A DNA stretch of 64,000 nt from Pyrocephalus nanus (taxonomy: Eukaryota > Chordata > Aves > Passeriformes > Tyrannidae). The DNA lies in assembly GCA_038380795.1 (NCBI GenBank), contig CM076270.1, positions 20,972,001 to 21,036,000 of the forward strand, given 5' to 3'. Shown here piece by piece: positions 37,961 to 50,292 of this stretch (its first letter is position 1; each line of letters begins with the position of its first letter). Under the pieces are notes generated by a model, which made no database searches, had not been told where the DNA came from, and saw only the letters and a program-made list of their open reading frames with translations. Position numbers and translations under genes: made by a program.

Positions 37961-40900
37961 CTAGGGTCTGCACAGTACAACTCAGACCATGTTATTTCTA
38001 AAGTGTCTCTGTTTCCTATGAGTGAAGCCTAAAATCCTTTGTCAGTAGCATGAAAGGGTTCTTTTTTTGTGTGTGTGCATTTGCATTGTTTAATTAACTT
38101 TCTTCAATATACCTGACATTCCTCATGCTGAGATATATGGGAGGTAAATCAGTACAAGATGGCAGTTCTTTGTCTCTCCTGAAAGGCAAATTGCTTCCCT
38201 CAATTAAAGTTTTTTCTTCCTTGTTGGACCAATACACACAACCAAGAATTAACTTACTGCAGATGTAAACACCATTGTGCAGCCCCAGTGGGTTCTTCGC
38301 CCCAGTCCCAAGATTTTGGGGTTTGTCACCACCCAGGTATGAAAGCAGAAGCCACTGTCTCTCACCATCTAATCAAGGTAATAATTACAGGCAGTGGATC
38401 TGGAGCTAAGAAGAGGAAAAAGGCTTTTCAATCACTGCCTCTGCATTTCAATCGAAGCCCCATGCTGTACAACACTGGAGAACAAGGTGTAAATCAGCTT
38501 AAGAACATAGGTCTGCATTCAATGCGTTGTGGTTTACAGCTCCCAAATGACCTTCATCTATCTTCCTTAGCTGTAGAGGTGTATAATTGAACTAAAGAGA
38601 GGCTTGAATAATGAGGTTGAGAGTGGCAGCTCCGCTGCTGTTGCTTAATAGTGTACCAGCCTCGCACTTTGTTTTCTGATATGTAACAAAATACTGTAGT
38701 GGGTCCAATTCTTCAGGGTGACACTTGGTGATAGTCCCTCTTTTAAAATAGAAAAGAGCAGGGGGTTTTGCAGGAAAAAAAACCCTATAAATCTTTGGCT
38801 GCAACTAAGCTCCCAAAAATACAATTATATGAACCATTTTCTATTCAATATCTGCCCACAAAAGCTCAGAGAGACAAATAGCAATTATCTGCTCTTCTTT
38901 CAGTCATAGAATCTATTTTTTTTAACTTTTCATCTTCTTTGTGAAAGATGCCACTCTCAGCTCAGAGGAGTACAGTGTGACCCTTTATAGCAAGACTCCT
39001 GTACCAGGACCTTACTGGAATGAGCAGAGTTGAAGTCTTGGAGAGCAGCCTTTCAAGCGACAGGATCTTATTTTCAGATCATGCTTTTCTTATGTTTATG
39101 TGTGCTGGAGTCATCCTTTCTCACTGTGGTGAGGTTAACATTAGAGGGCTGCAGTCTTTTCAGCCCCTCTAACTCCTCCTTACCACCAGTTCATTACTGA
39201 TAACTGTGCTGGAATAAAGGTCTGGCAGTCCAATAGCCCGGGATCAATGCAAGATGTCTCCCCAGCCAAGCAGCTGTTAAAAACAAATGTTCCTCTTGTG
39301 GCATTTTTGTTGATTTCATGGACACTAAAAGACTTACTCGTGCATTTACAGCACCAATTAAGCAGTCACTCTGCTAACTGCCTCCCTGTACACCAACAGT
39401 ACCTCCAAGTCAGTAGCAGACCTGAGAAAGCCAGAGAGGAACGTGGAACAGGGCTCCCAGACCTCATAGGTGCAGCCCCAGAAGCAATCAGCATCCTCCA
39501 TGGATCTATCCAGTTGGGAGCAGGGAGACAGAGGTGCCAGCCCTTAAGCCACTAAGGGAAGCCAGAGAACAGAAGGAAGGTTGGATGCAGCATTTAACTC
39601 CTGGAGAGGCATGTCCCTGGCCGAGGAAGAGAGTTACAACCTAGTTTTTTCACATGCACAACTTGCGGGGTTAAACACTACTCTTTGTTCCCAAAATCAC
39701 CTCTGCCAGACCCCAGGAAGCACTGGGGCAGCGTCCCCTCCAAAATCCTAATCGGTCCACCTCACCTCTCACATGTACGAGAAAAAAGATGATGAATTGT
39801 ACATTGTGCTGCCTCCAGGATTTTCACTTCCTAATTATTTTACTCCCCTCCCACTTCTGTCTGTCAGTTGACAGGGCAAGTTTATTCAGGGTTGTTGGAG
39901 TGGCGTGTTTCTTTTGTGGTGTTTGTGTAGGCCACGGGGGAGAAGTGCTGCCTTCAACAGCCCCATAACTGAGCTCTAGGCAATCTGATTTCTCACAGTT
40001 TCCTCAGAAGGGTGACGCAGGTGACAGCAGCGAACCAAAGAGTGTCTTGGAAAACAGCAAAACTAAGCCCTGTTGCCCGGAATAATGCCAGGAGGTAAAA
40101 CTCATTATGGATTTTTTTAATGCAGCAACATTTCCTAGAGTGCATATGCACTTGAGATATACACAGAGTCACAAGGAAAATAAACCACTGTCCATTTGGG
40201 TGTTCCACAGGAAAATCTGCCATGCAAATTTGGACTTCAAAAATATAAAATGGAATTCATATATAAATGACCCAGTCCTGCTTGGTAGAAGTTACTCTTG
40301 ATTGCTAAAATACACAAGTCTGACAGGGAAAAAAAAAAAGGACTTATCAAATTTATGTTTTTCCTGGCTCTAGTATTTTAAGTTGCCATTCTACCCCATG
40401 CTAAATGCCTCCAAGAATATTAAGCAGTCATCATGCCCACATAACTTTATTGTCCCTAGTGGAAGTAAGCTAAATTGGCTTTGCTTTACTCATATGTTAA
40501 TTTTTTTTTAATAAAATAGTTGTACCAAAGGCTGCAGGTGTATGAAATTGTACATGAAGTTGTAAGTGAAATACAGTAATATAGAAATGTTTGAGAGATT
40601 AAGTAATAGTGAATTGAAACCTTTAAGGGCAGGCTGATATAAGTACTGACTTAAGAGAGTAGGTTTGCTTATTTTTAATGGATTTTTATTTGCAAGCAAA
40701 TGGTGCCCAATCTAGTCCTAAACCTTATATGAAACAATTCTGAGCAAACTCCCCTCTTACCGAGGCCTGGCTGAAGTAACACTTTTGTCAAGTCTGAATT
40801 TTTCCCCCTCAGAAAGGACAAGGTTTAAATGCATTAAAGAAAGATGAGAAAATACAGAATGCCAAGAGTTACAGCTGCCCCTTCACTCTAAGGCACGTTA

Positions 40901-41379
40901 ACCGATGCAGCAAATGCTGGTGTCTCATTTGTGACATGGGATGTGGCTTTGCCACAAATCTGAAAAAATCTCATTAGAAAGAAAGTAATAAAGGTGGTAA
41001 CACTGTCCTTTGGGACTGCTGGCCTTTAAATAAGTACAAGAAACCTGTCTGGAAAGAAGAAGGCAGGAAGCATTTGTGACTTTTTCAATTTCACACCTCC
41101 AGTACCTGCCTACATTGGTTAAACTCAGTACTGTGCTCAGAGCCTGATGCTCTCCTTGCATTTACTCTGATGACTGACTCTCCTTTATAAGAAAGCACTA
41201 TTGGATATTATTTTTCAACATGCTAACAACTGACACACCAGTACATCCGCCCAGAAACAATGGAAAAACTGTCAAGTTTCTGTCTAATGGCTTATGTTAC
41301 TGTAAAGAGGGCAGAGGTAAATTTTACTTTCCTTTACATTCTGTTTGCAGCATTTTCCATGTGAGTTTGCCACAAAAAC

Positions 41380-41434
41380 CTTGACTCCAGCTCAGTGGAG
41401 TTACTCTGGATTGAGACCAGTTTACCTGAAGCAC
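41380..41434. repeat. Ancient palindromic amniote repeat fragment
   Basis: CTCAGTGGAGTTACTCTGGA then TTGAGACCAGTTTACCTGAA closely follows the remembered 'caatggagttactctggatttacaccagtgtaactgaga'. The 15-base block GTGGAGTTACTCTGG differs from it by about one base. It is the best of the copies seen here. The repeat class is uncertain: the palindromic layout suggests a MITE-like origin. Confidence 0.5.
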
Positions 41435-42366
41435 AGGCAGTGCCTGTGGGCTGCTCCCCATCAGCTACAGCCTGAGGAGGACTTTTGAAAAGGGAACAGA
41501 GGAAGGAAGACTTCCCATCTCTTCTTCCATCAGCACTACCACTTGTAATAATGGCCACCAGGATCAGACACTGTAAATCTTGCAGAGCCACTGGTAAGTT
41601 TAGGCACACAGGGGAAGAAACACATTTTTTTTTGTGGGACTGTGCCCTGCACTCAAAAGTAAGAAAGACTTCACCTCTCCCTCATGCAGCAGGGAGTTTC
41701 CAGAATCCCAAGCTTTGCAGAGGCTAAAGTATCATCTCTCTCTGACATGACTAAATTACCACCACAACTTTATTAGACATTAAGTTTTCAGACAGACCCT
41801 TAAATGGTTTACTACAGTTCCCCGAAACTATGGAAAAAACGGAACAGTTACAGAGGACGTTATTCTTCCCTTTCCTGAAGGGCAGAAGGAGAGCATGCAT
41901 GAAGAACCCGAATAAAGAAACAGAAAAGCACTTTGAACTGGCAGAACCAAGGCGGGTATTTTATTGATCTGACTTTGGTGCTCAGGAAGTTAGTGCAGCT
42001 GGAGTGGGCTCAGAGGACGTGCTATATCCAGGGCAATAGGCTTTTCTGCTTGCAGCCTGGCAATAATGATCTTTATCCTCGATTATCAATACAGCACTCA
42101 GTGCTTCATCTGTACAGGTCACCGTGGTAGGTAAGACAGGAGGGAAGGGGGGCTTGAATTCTAGCAGGCAACAGCCACTGCCCACATATAGCGATTCTGC
42201 AGCTGTTGCAAGCCACACAGAGCTGTGAAATCTCAATCAACAGGCTCAGTCTGGTTGGTAGGTAGCTTGGTCACTGTCACTGAAACACACATCTTGTTTA
42301 GCTGCACCTCACTTGAAGATTTTTCATTGTACAAGTGGCTACCAGAGGCTTGAGAAAGCTTCACAT

Positions 42367-42386
42367 ACACACACACACACACACAC
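42367..42386. repeat. (AC)10 microsatellite
   Basis: Ten perfect AC units. A possible polymorphic marker. Confidence 0.95.
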
Positions 42387-44770
42387 TTCTTGCTTGTGAG
42401 GACTTAGAAATATAGACATACAAAAGAAGCCTAGTGATCTATTTTGGCTGCAGACAGAAACAGGAGGCCAATCTGATCACACTGCTCTGTCAAACAGCTC
42501 ACCCTGCTCTGTTCTCACCTCCCACACTAAACATCTCAGCAAGGTTCTCCTGAATGACTGAGCTGCTTCTGCTCAGACACAGCCTGATTGTGGCACACAA
42601 GCAACTCCTGCCTGCTCCAGACAGGGTCTGCCAGGAGATGATGCCCAGTGGGCATCACTGCAGCCTCTCCTTTCCCAGTTTCCTATTAAAAAGCCCACAG
42701 CTACACTTCATCTCTCCCATCACTCAGTATTTACACCTCAAAGAAGAGCATATCACTCTTCTGGATATCTGCCTCTCAATCAGAAGAATCACCAGGATCT
42801 AAATCCAAAGCTTTCCATCCCCCTATTAGCTGAGACCATTTTCCTTTGGTGAGCAGTGGTGTCCCTTGGAGAGGTGTCCTCTTCCAGGGCTCCAACCAGG
42901 CATGGACTTACTGCTCACAGATGAGCTCCTCTCCTTTTTGAGGGTGCTCTCTCTGTGTGCTAAGAGCACTTCGAACCACAGTCAAGTAGACCAAAACTTT
43001 ACTATAAGCATCCAATACTTTAGTCAAAACCACCAAAGTCTTAACTCAGTTTACTGTGGAAAATCTTGTGACTTACTGCAAAGAGCTACTTAGGTATTAA
43101 CTGCAATGAATTATGAGGCCATCTGAAATAACTAAAACCCCCTCCTCCCTGCAAGGTCACCTATGAACAGAGGCACTAACATTTGGCAGACTGATCAAGC
43201 TTTGCCAAATGCAGGCAACTAGTCAGGCGATCGGTCTGTTTGTTTTTGTGGGATGCAGACTCTGACTTGAATAAAGAAGAAAACACAGAGGACTGTTATA
43301 TCTTTCCTTAGGAATGCTTTGAAAATAAGTGCCTTTTGGTGCCTTTTGGGCCTTTCCAAAGGCAAACAAGATGCACCTGAAAGGAAGTACCACAAGTGTT
43401 CTTTGATGAGAATGTTTCAGCTGGCTGCAGAGGCAGCACAAACTCCACCAAGGGCAAAGGATGCCCAGCTCTCTCCATCCCCTCTGCACACCCACCCTAG
43501 GAATACACCAGTGGCTATCCAGAGGCCAAAGAGACACAGTTTCCCCCTTCACTGCAGCACAGCCACCTGACAGGCCATGGATTCATGACTCACACATGAG
43601 TAATATGCACACGAGTGGCATCTGAACATCTCAGGCTGGTGGAAAATTAGGGAAAAGGGAGATGATTAACTGACTCTGTTAAAACCATACTCTGCTGCTT
43701 ACAACAGTAGGTCTTGCAAGTCTTGTTAAATTGTTGTGTGGAGACTTACTGCAAAATTGGTTATTGGGAGATTACAAAAGCAAACCATAAAAATAAAAGC
43801 AGCTGGAATGGTGCTACAGTGGGAAAGTCTGGCTACAAAGTCAGCTCCTGAATTGCTGCTAAGGTCAGAAACTGGTAGAATCTCTACAGTTTTACATAAA
43901 ATCCTTACCTTGCTTGAAAACCCCATAGAAATAGAAAGGTCCTGAGTGCAAATTTCGCAGAGTTTCTTAACTTCTAAAGAATGCTCTATTAACAAATCAC
44001 CTTCCCATCTCCACAACATGCTTTCAAATCAAAACCAAGTCCATCTGATCCTCTTGGGAAGCACTGTCACGTAAGCTAAAGCTGCTCTCAGCACTTGGCA
44101 GTCCCTTAAACTGTGCGCTATAAGTATAGAAGAGGGGGGAAAATGACTTTGCATAATGCAGGTGAGAGAGTCAGATAGCTCTGTATTTCATTCTAAATAC
44201 AGAAAGATGAGAGATCTGCAGAGCTTAAGTGTGGACAACAGGGTCCTAATTGTGTTACTTGGCCATTAAGCTGGACTAACCCCATGCTAAATTGACTATC
44301 TTAAGTCCCTGTTCTTCAGCCACCCTCCCTCTTTCCTCTTCCTGTAATTTGAAGACCTAAGCTATAACCATGGAGAATCCATATAGAGTTAAAGTTTTAA
44401 AGACAGAAAGGACAGAGAAGGTATTTAAATAATTATTGAGCCCAATTCTTCATTACATCTTTAAGAGACACTGATCAATGTACTTTTTTTTGAATGTACA
44501 ATTATAGTTCCATGGTAAAGATTTACAGAGCCCTCATAAGCATAATACTAAAATCACCCAAACGCACCCATAATCTTAAAATATTTTTTCTTTAATGCAG
44601 CTTTTCTGCAGTCAGTAAATCCTCTGTTAAGCTCAGCAATGCACTAACAGGCCCTGCTAATGATAATTTCCTCACAACCAATTTTAGGAAAGATAGTTCT
44701 CAGAAGACAAGTGACCTGTCTGAGCTCAGTGTAGATCAAGAGCAAGTCCACCAGAACTGCTGGTATAAAG

Positions 44771-44800
44771 TTCTAATTTATACACTGGTATAAATTAGAA
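44771..44800. repeat. Perfect hairpin, 12-base arms, 6-base loop
   Basis: TTCTAATTTATA at 44771-44782 is matched exactly by TATAAATTAGAA at 44789-44800 around CACTGG. The centre TATACACTGGTATA resembles the centre 'ttacaccggtgtaa' of the old palindromic repeat seen at 41380 and 49536, so this is probably the middle of another copy, with perfect pairing kept or regained. The stem is AT-rich and weak. Confidence 0.7.
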
Positions 44801-46677
44801 GAGTAAAGGTCAAACATTATGAAAAGGTGAAAGTTATCAATTAACTCTCAGTGAGTGATTATTTGTATTACAGTAGTCCTGAGAGGGCCAGTGGAGCATT
44901 CCTTGTGATAAAAATCACACGTTAAGAAAACCACCGATTAGGATAGCTTAAACGAATTTACCATCAAGACTGTCCTCTCTGCACATCTAGAAAATTAAAA
45001 CTGCAGGAGCTGTGTACTTCATTTATATTTTCTGAATATTTTCTCTATTTTGAAAAAATAGTGATAGTTGCTACGTAAATTCTAACATGTCTGTGCTCCA
45101 CCATACCCAGGCTCCCAGCAGCAAGCAAACTAGTACAGACCCCAAAATGAAGCCATTTTGCCACAGTTATTTAAAAGCTTTCCAGCTCACCTGGTGTTAA
45201 CCCTGACATAGGCAGCTGCCATGAAACAGTGGAAATCCGTTTGCATTATTAATTTTTCTAAGAAATATTAAGAATCAGATAGCAATGTATGTTATGAAAA
45301 ACAACATAAAATATTAGCAGCATTGTGGGAATCCAAAGAGGAACGCTCCTAACAAAGAAAGAAGGCAGCCTTTGTAGACTGTTACCCAGATTTTTGATTC
45401 TTATCCACGCCTCTGGTTAGACATCAGCAGCACTTCTGAGGCGGTGTGCAGTGTACAATACAGGAATTGAGAGTAACTGATCTGAACCGATTGTTCTCTG
45501 GGGACTAAGCAAACAATTCCATGGACTGGGCTTTCAATACCAATGATAAAAAGTGCAAACATTTTATTCAGCAGACAAGTGCGTGAAGAGGCTGCCACAT
45601 ACATTTGTCAATTGTTAAAATTTCTCACTTAACAGTTCTGCCTCTTTCAGGTTAATATTTTTCCAGAGCAGAGACTGAAAGAATTTAATGATCACACTGT
45701 CCTTTAGATCTTCTGAGCAAACCAAAATTCCTGCCAGGTAATTGGCATCAGCTCCTGTTTACCAAATGCTCTTCAGCCTATAACCAATAAATGATTAACA
45801 AGGAACTTCTCAAGTCACTTTCCAGATGTTGTTTATTGAGACATCCTTGCTCTGCAATGACAAATGGGGCAGAAATGAGCAATGCTCAGCTTGGCAGGTT
45901 CCTGCCGCTCAGCAGAATATCCCCAAGGCTGAATAATTTGGGTGAACACCACCGTACAAAGGTTAAAGCTACTTCCCTTTATATAAACAGAAATGTGTCC
46001 CAGCTGGAACTCGTTAGGTTTGAAGAACCGAACACTGGTATTTTCTCAAAACAGGTAGGAACAACCTGCCTTTAACGCAAGAGCAAAGGGTAACACTTCG
46101 GGGTAATGCTGTTTGATGTGCCTAACGCTTTATTCTCTTCGCGATGAAGAAGAAATCTTAAGACAGCCACAAAGTTTGCTAGAATGAGCTGTGAAAAGTT
46201 ACACTAATAACAAAGGGGGGAGGGAACCTATTTTTTTCGTTCTTTTGCACCTCATTATAATCCTAAAAATAACAGTGTTGCTGTAAGGATAATTCCAACG
46301 CGAAGCCATTTACGTGGGACAAAGCTGCTCACACACTGCACTGACATAAGGACAGCTCTCTACTACCAGGATTTGGAGGGACCCAAGTGACCACTAAAAC
46401 CAACAATATTTGGTACAGTTAAAATGCCAAAACTCATGTCAAGGACTGCACTGGATTACCACGTACAGTGCACGTCTGCAACTATTTATTGTGCACGCGG
46501 GGTGACAGAGCTCTACTCTCACCACTACTGTGATGACAATCTTGAAATCCATAAACAATTTTTTCCCAGACTGTCAAATAGGATGGGATTAAAAAAAACA
46601 AAATACATACACCATATGTATAGATAAAATAAATTTCAGACCTGGAGTAATAAAACCATAACTGTTCTAGGAGGGGG

Positions 46678-46699
46678 AAAAAAAAAAAAAAAAAAAAAA
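46678..46699. repeat. Poly-A homopolymer, 22 bases
   Basis: Uninterrupted A22 preceded by G5. No retrocopy is recognised upstream. Confidence 0.95.
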
Positions 46700-49600
46700 G
46701 GTACATTTCAGTGACCAGAGTTGTGGTAGCATGACAGTGAGATAAGATGTTGCAATCTACTAGCTGGTTTTGGAAAATATAAATCTCAGAAGCCTGAAAT
46801 CCTACAGAAATTTGCATATTTTTCAGTGCCTTATGTTAAAATCTGTAATGATTCAGGCACATTTGAATAAGAGACAAAAAGAAGGATAATAGGACCTGTC
46901 TGATTTGGGATTCAATCAAAACCTGGGACCCTCCCTTCGATTTGGTTGTGATTCACTACTCTGCATCAGACAAATAACAGTAACAGCTCCTGAGATAATG
47001 GGTGTTTCAGCAGCCAGAAAACAGGAGAGAACAGCAACACAGCAGAGCAAAAAAAGAGCCTCTTCCTTTCCCTCTCCCACACCTCAGTACTAATGCTTTC
47101 TGTACAACAGGCAATCCTTTCCATTTCCTAGCTGTGGCGATGTTCTAACAACCCTTACTCTGATTTTGTCCCGTTTCAAATCCCCGTGGCCCTATAATAA
47201 CAAATAAGACTTGGGGATGGAAGAGGCTGGAGTGGATGCACCATTATTTGACTTCTGTTCACTGTGGTTTCAGCCATATCCTGGCAGTTCCCCACCAATT
47301 TCACTGACATTGTCTAGCCCCAGAGGATTTAGGATTTAGCTCTGCTAATCTCTGGATCCCATATAACATTAGACATTTAGGCTGTGATCTCAGGCAAGGA
47401 TTTGTCCCTCGAGTCATATTAGATTACTAAGCCGCTGGGAAACCAAATAATTAAGGAAATGCATAATGAGGGGTATTAGCTAGAGATGTATTCCACGCCA
47501 CAAAAAAACACGACTGAAAAGCACTGTTTAAAAGGAAGAAGAATTTCCTTCAAAGTGGAAAAATGGCCACCTCGGTCTGCAGCATCAGATGGAGGCAGCT
47601 GGACACAGATCTGGGCAGCGAGACCACCACTGGTGTTGGCTGGACTGCACAGCTCAGGCAGAGCCTGGTTTTCTGAGCTCCATGGGGAGATGCTGCTAAA
47701 TCCTTTTCTGCCCACATTACAACTGGGTAAACATTCATTGCCAGCTACAACACTCTGTTGCTGTATCAGCACTATCAGCTTGCACACAGACAGTGAACTT
47801 GAGGAAACATCACCCTCTTCAAGTTTAGGTCATTCAAACACTTGTCCAGCTCCTGCCCTTCCAAGTATAGACACCAAAACAGGTTAAACTTCACTCCCGT
47901 GGCTGCTCTACCACCAGCTGTAAATTTCTTCTCCTTCACTCTGGTCTGAAGAGGCACATACAGGGATCCTGTGCTGAGGATTGGCCCTCCTTTCTCATTT
48001 CACTCCTGCACACACAGCCTGGGCAGCCATAGCCAAGCAGGTTATTTATCTGGTGACCTCTAGATGCTGGAGTCTGATAGGTGATGATTTCACTACAAAG
48101 CAGTTAATCAATAAATAGGTTCAGCTTCTTTCCAAATCGGGTACTGACACAACAACACACTGTGGAAGGGCCTGAAAGAGCTGTGTGATAATGTATTGAT
48201 TATAAACAACCCAAGAGCCATTGTCAAAAGCAGCAGGCATTGTTCTTTCCAACAATCAAATCCATACTTTAACGATCTGTTTTCCCTCATTAAACACTTG
48301 AAAAGCTTTCTTAGCAGCACTTTTTACTACACAGATGTCCTATTTCATTTTGACACATACAACTTGCTCCCGTCTTTCTCTTCATTGTATAGTAGCTTGT
48401 TTTGTTTATTGTAAGACAGAGATGTTATGTCATATCTTCTCCTCTGTAGTGCTCATTTACAAATAGAAAAATCCATGTACACTTTTGTCTCATCTGTCTT
48501 TAGCAATGAAATGAACCAAACAAAACCTCTGAGCAGGAAAAGAAAAGTCACACCAGAAAGAAACTGGGGAAAACAGCAGAATTTGGTTGGAGAATATTTG
48601 GAATATTCTGTTCTGATTTTCCTTTGAGGTTCATGTGACTTACATCATTGATGGAAAGGTAATGACTGCAGACAAGCATGCAAGCAGATGTGATCCAAGC
48701 AGATCATCTTGCTTTGATGTACTCTCTTAGGCTTATTTTCAGCAATCTCACACAAAATGATGCTTAGGAAATGTTGATAAAGCAGGTTTCATTTGCTGCC
48801 TCACCTGGGACTACTCATTTCACCCCTGGATAGCCTCATGACCTTCTGTGGGGACTTCAGTTTTACTTACTAATGCTTTGACTCTACAATGAAAAGCTAT
48901 TTTCTCCGTAGAATCAGATCAGCAGGAATGAGGTTCTGGGTTCTACCTGAAACCATTCGGCATTAACAAAATGTTAATTCAGTATCAGACAGGACACTTC
49001 TCTTTCTCACCTACAACCATTTAGTGCTGAAATTCAGGAATTATCGAAAGCAGGAAAAAAAAAAAACCCTTTCTCCCTGGGAGGAGCCCAAGTCATGCTG
49101 GGCCACGGAAGACAGAGCTGGATGCATCTCAGCCCTCTGAACCACATGGTCATTTCCACAAGAACCATAACTGACTTCAGTGAAAAGCTGGACTGTGAAG
49201 GGCTAAGACAGCGACAGTAGCCAACATGGACAAGCGAGTTTGGTTGATACAGCTGCAGGATGTTTAATATAAACTTGAGCTGCTGCCACCTAATTACCCC
49301 TTGTGTATTTCTTGCTTAATGCTCTTAGGATCAAGAGCTATTCCCCAGAGCTCCTGCTGAGATGCAGCCTCCCAAACGTTTTTGAAGCACGCACATGTTG
49401 AAACTCAGTACCCACAACCTTACAGATGAAACAGGCTGAAAAAGTACTTTGTCAGCATGAGATGTTATTGACCCTTATATTGTGTTATTTTATGTGAAAC
49501 AAAAAAAAATACGCTAATTGGGAAATGTATGTAGTGTAGTCAATAGAGTTACAATGGCGTTACATCAGTATAACCAAGATCATGATCTGGTCTATTATTA

Positions 49601-50277
49601 TTAATTATTTCCACAGAGATTGGTTTCTGTGCATGAATACATTTCCAAACACAGCTTTCTCTTTGCCCTGACGTTCTGTGCAGTGCACATCATTAGATCT
49701 GGCAGTGAACACAGATACAAACAGAAAGGCTGAATGAGAGCCTGGGAGCTTCTGGCTCTGCTACCCCTTCATCACAGAGCCACATGGAAATAGCATATCA
49801 GTCTTTGTTTATGGATTCAAAGGCTTTTCCTCCCCATATATGAAGCACAAAGACTGAATTATTTTCAGTCACTCCCACAGCTGTTTCAGAAGGGAATTAG
49901 GTAATGTTTGTAGCGATCTCTGAAAACAAAGCCCCGCATATGTGCTAAGTGCTATCTTTATTAGTTTCACAGGCAGGTCTGCAGCAGAAAAGCTCTAGTA
50001 ATTTTATTGTGCATTCCTGCGCATTAACTCTTCACTCCTGGTTTTCCCTCACGGTAACAGAGCTGTTCACGCTGCCCTTGCATGCGCTGACTTCCCTCAA
50101 ATAGCTGAACAAACAAAGTGGCAGTGTTTGCCAGAGCCCTGAACCCCTCGGGTTTACAACCTCCGAGTGGGCTGGCAAAGCTGCCTTGAAATGACTCGCT
50201 TTCCACAAGCACCCCAGAGAACAGATTAAGTCGGAAGAAAGGAAAACTGAAAACCAACATCCGTTAGTGCCTTTTTC
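46700..50277. other. Non-coding block, no gene seen
   Basis: No exon recognised. The longest frame, 133 codons at 47486-47887, overlaps two minus-strand frames and shows no domain. The stretch 47400-47480 (CATATTAGATTACTAAG, AAATAATTAAGG, GCATAATGAGG) is homeodomain-core rich. The palindromic repeat copy at 49536 is listed separately. Confidence 0.5.
49536..49590. repeat. Ancient palindromic amniote repeat fragment
   Basis: GTAGTCAATAGAGTTACAAT, then GGCGTTACATCAGTATAACC, then AAGATCATGATCTGG follows the remembered 'aagtcaatggagttac..ttacatcagtgtaaccgagatcagaatctggcc' in order. It belongs to the same family as the 41380 copy, and the shared words are TCAAT-GAGTTAC and the CAGT-TAACC part. 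The degree of divergence suggests an old insertion. Confidence 0.45.
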
Positions 50278-50292
50278 TTTTTTTTTTTTTTT
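50278..50292. repeat. Poly-T, 15 bases
   Basis: An uninterrupted run of 15 T, preceded by CTTTTTC. Confidence 0.9.

Larger units (their letters stand above)
35281..41379. other. Non-coding block with old repeat scraps
   Basis: AT-rich DNA without a recognisable exon. It holds a short (AC)n near 37155-37166, an A11 run at 35850-35860, and several short stretches resembling degenerate palindromic amniote repeats (listed at 36131, 36790, 37709 and 37936). One further weak match, GGGTCCAATTCTTCAGG, lies near 38702. Frames of 60-102 codons here overlap on both strands. Confidence 0.5.
41435..46677. other. Non-coding block, no gene seen
   Basis: Apart from the (AC)10 at 42367 and the hairpin at 44771, this is ordinary non-coding DNA. 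A GTGCCTTTTG direct repeat lies near 43330. The stretch 46100-46320 carries more CpG than its surroundings (TTCGCGATG, CCAACGCG, TACGTG) with an AT-rich background, which can mark a regulatory element. Frames of 60-110 codons overlap on both strands. Confidence 0.5.

Noticed and set aside
48890..48960. Possible MIR-like head (GAGGTTCTGGGTTCTACCTG)
   Set aside because: Only about 15 bases resemble the consensus, with no flanking support.
49735..49790. Possible SINE text (CCTGGGAGCTTCTGGCTCTG then CTACC)
   Set aside because: It resembles part of a tRNA-derived SINE body, but the match is too short and out of order to support.
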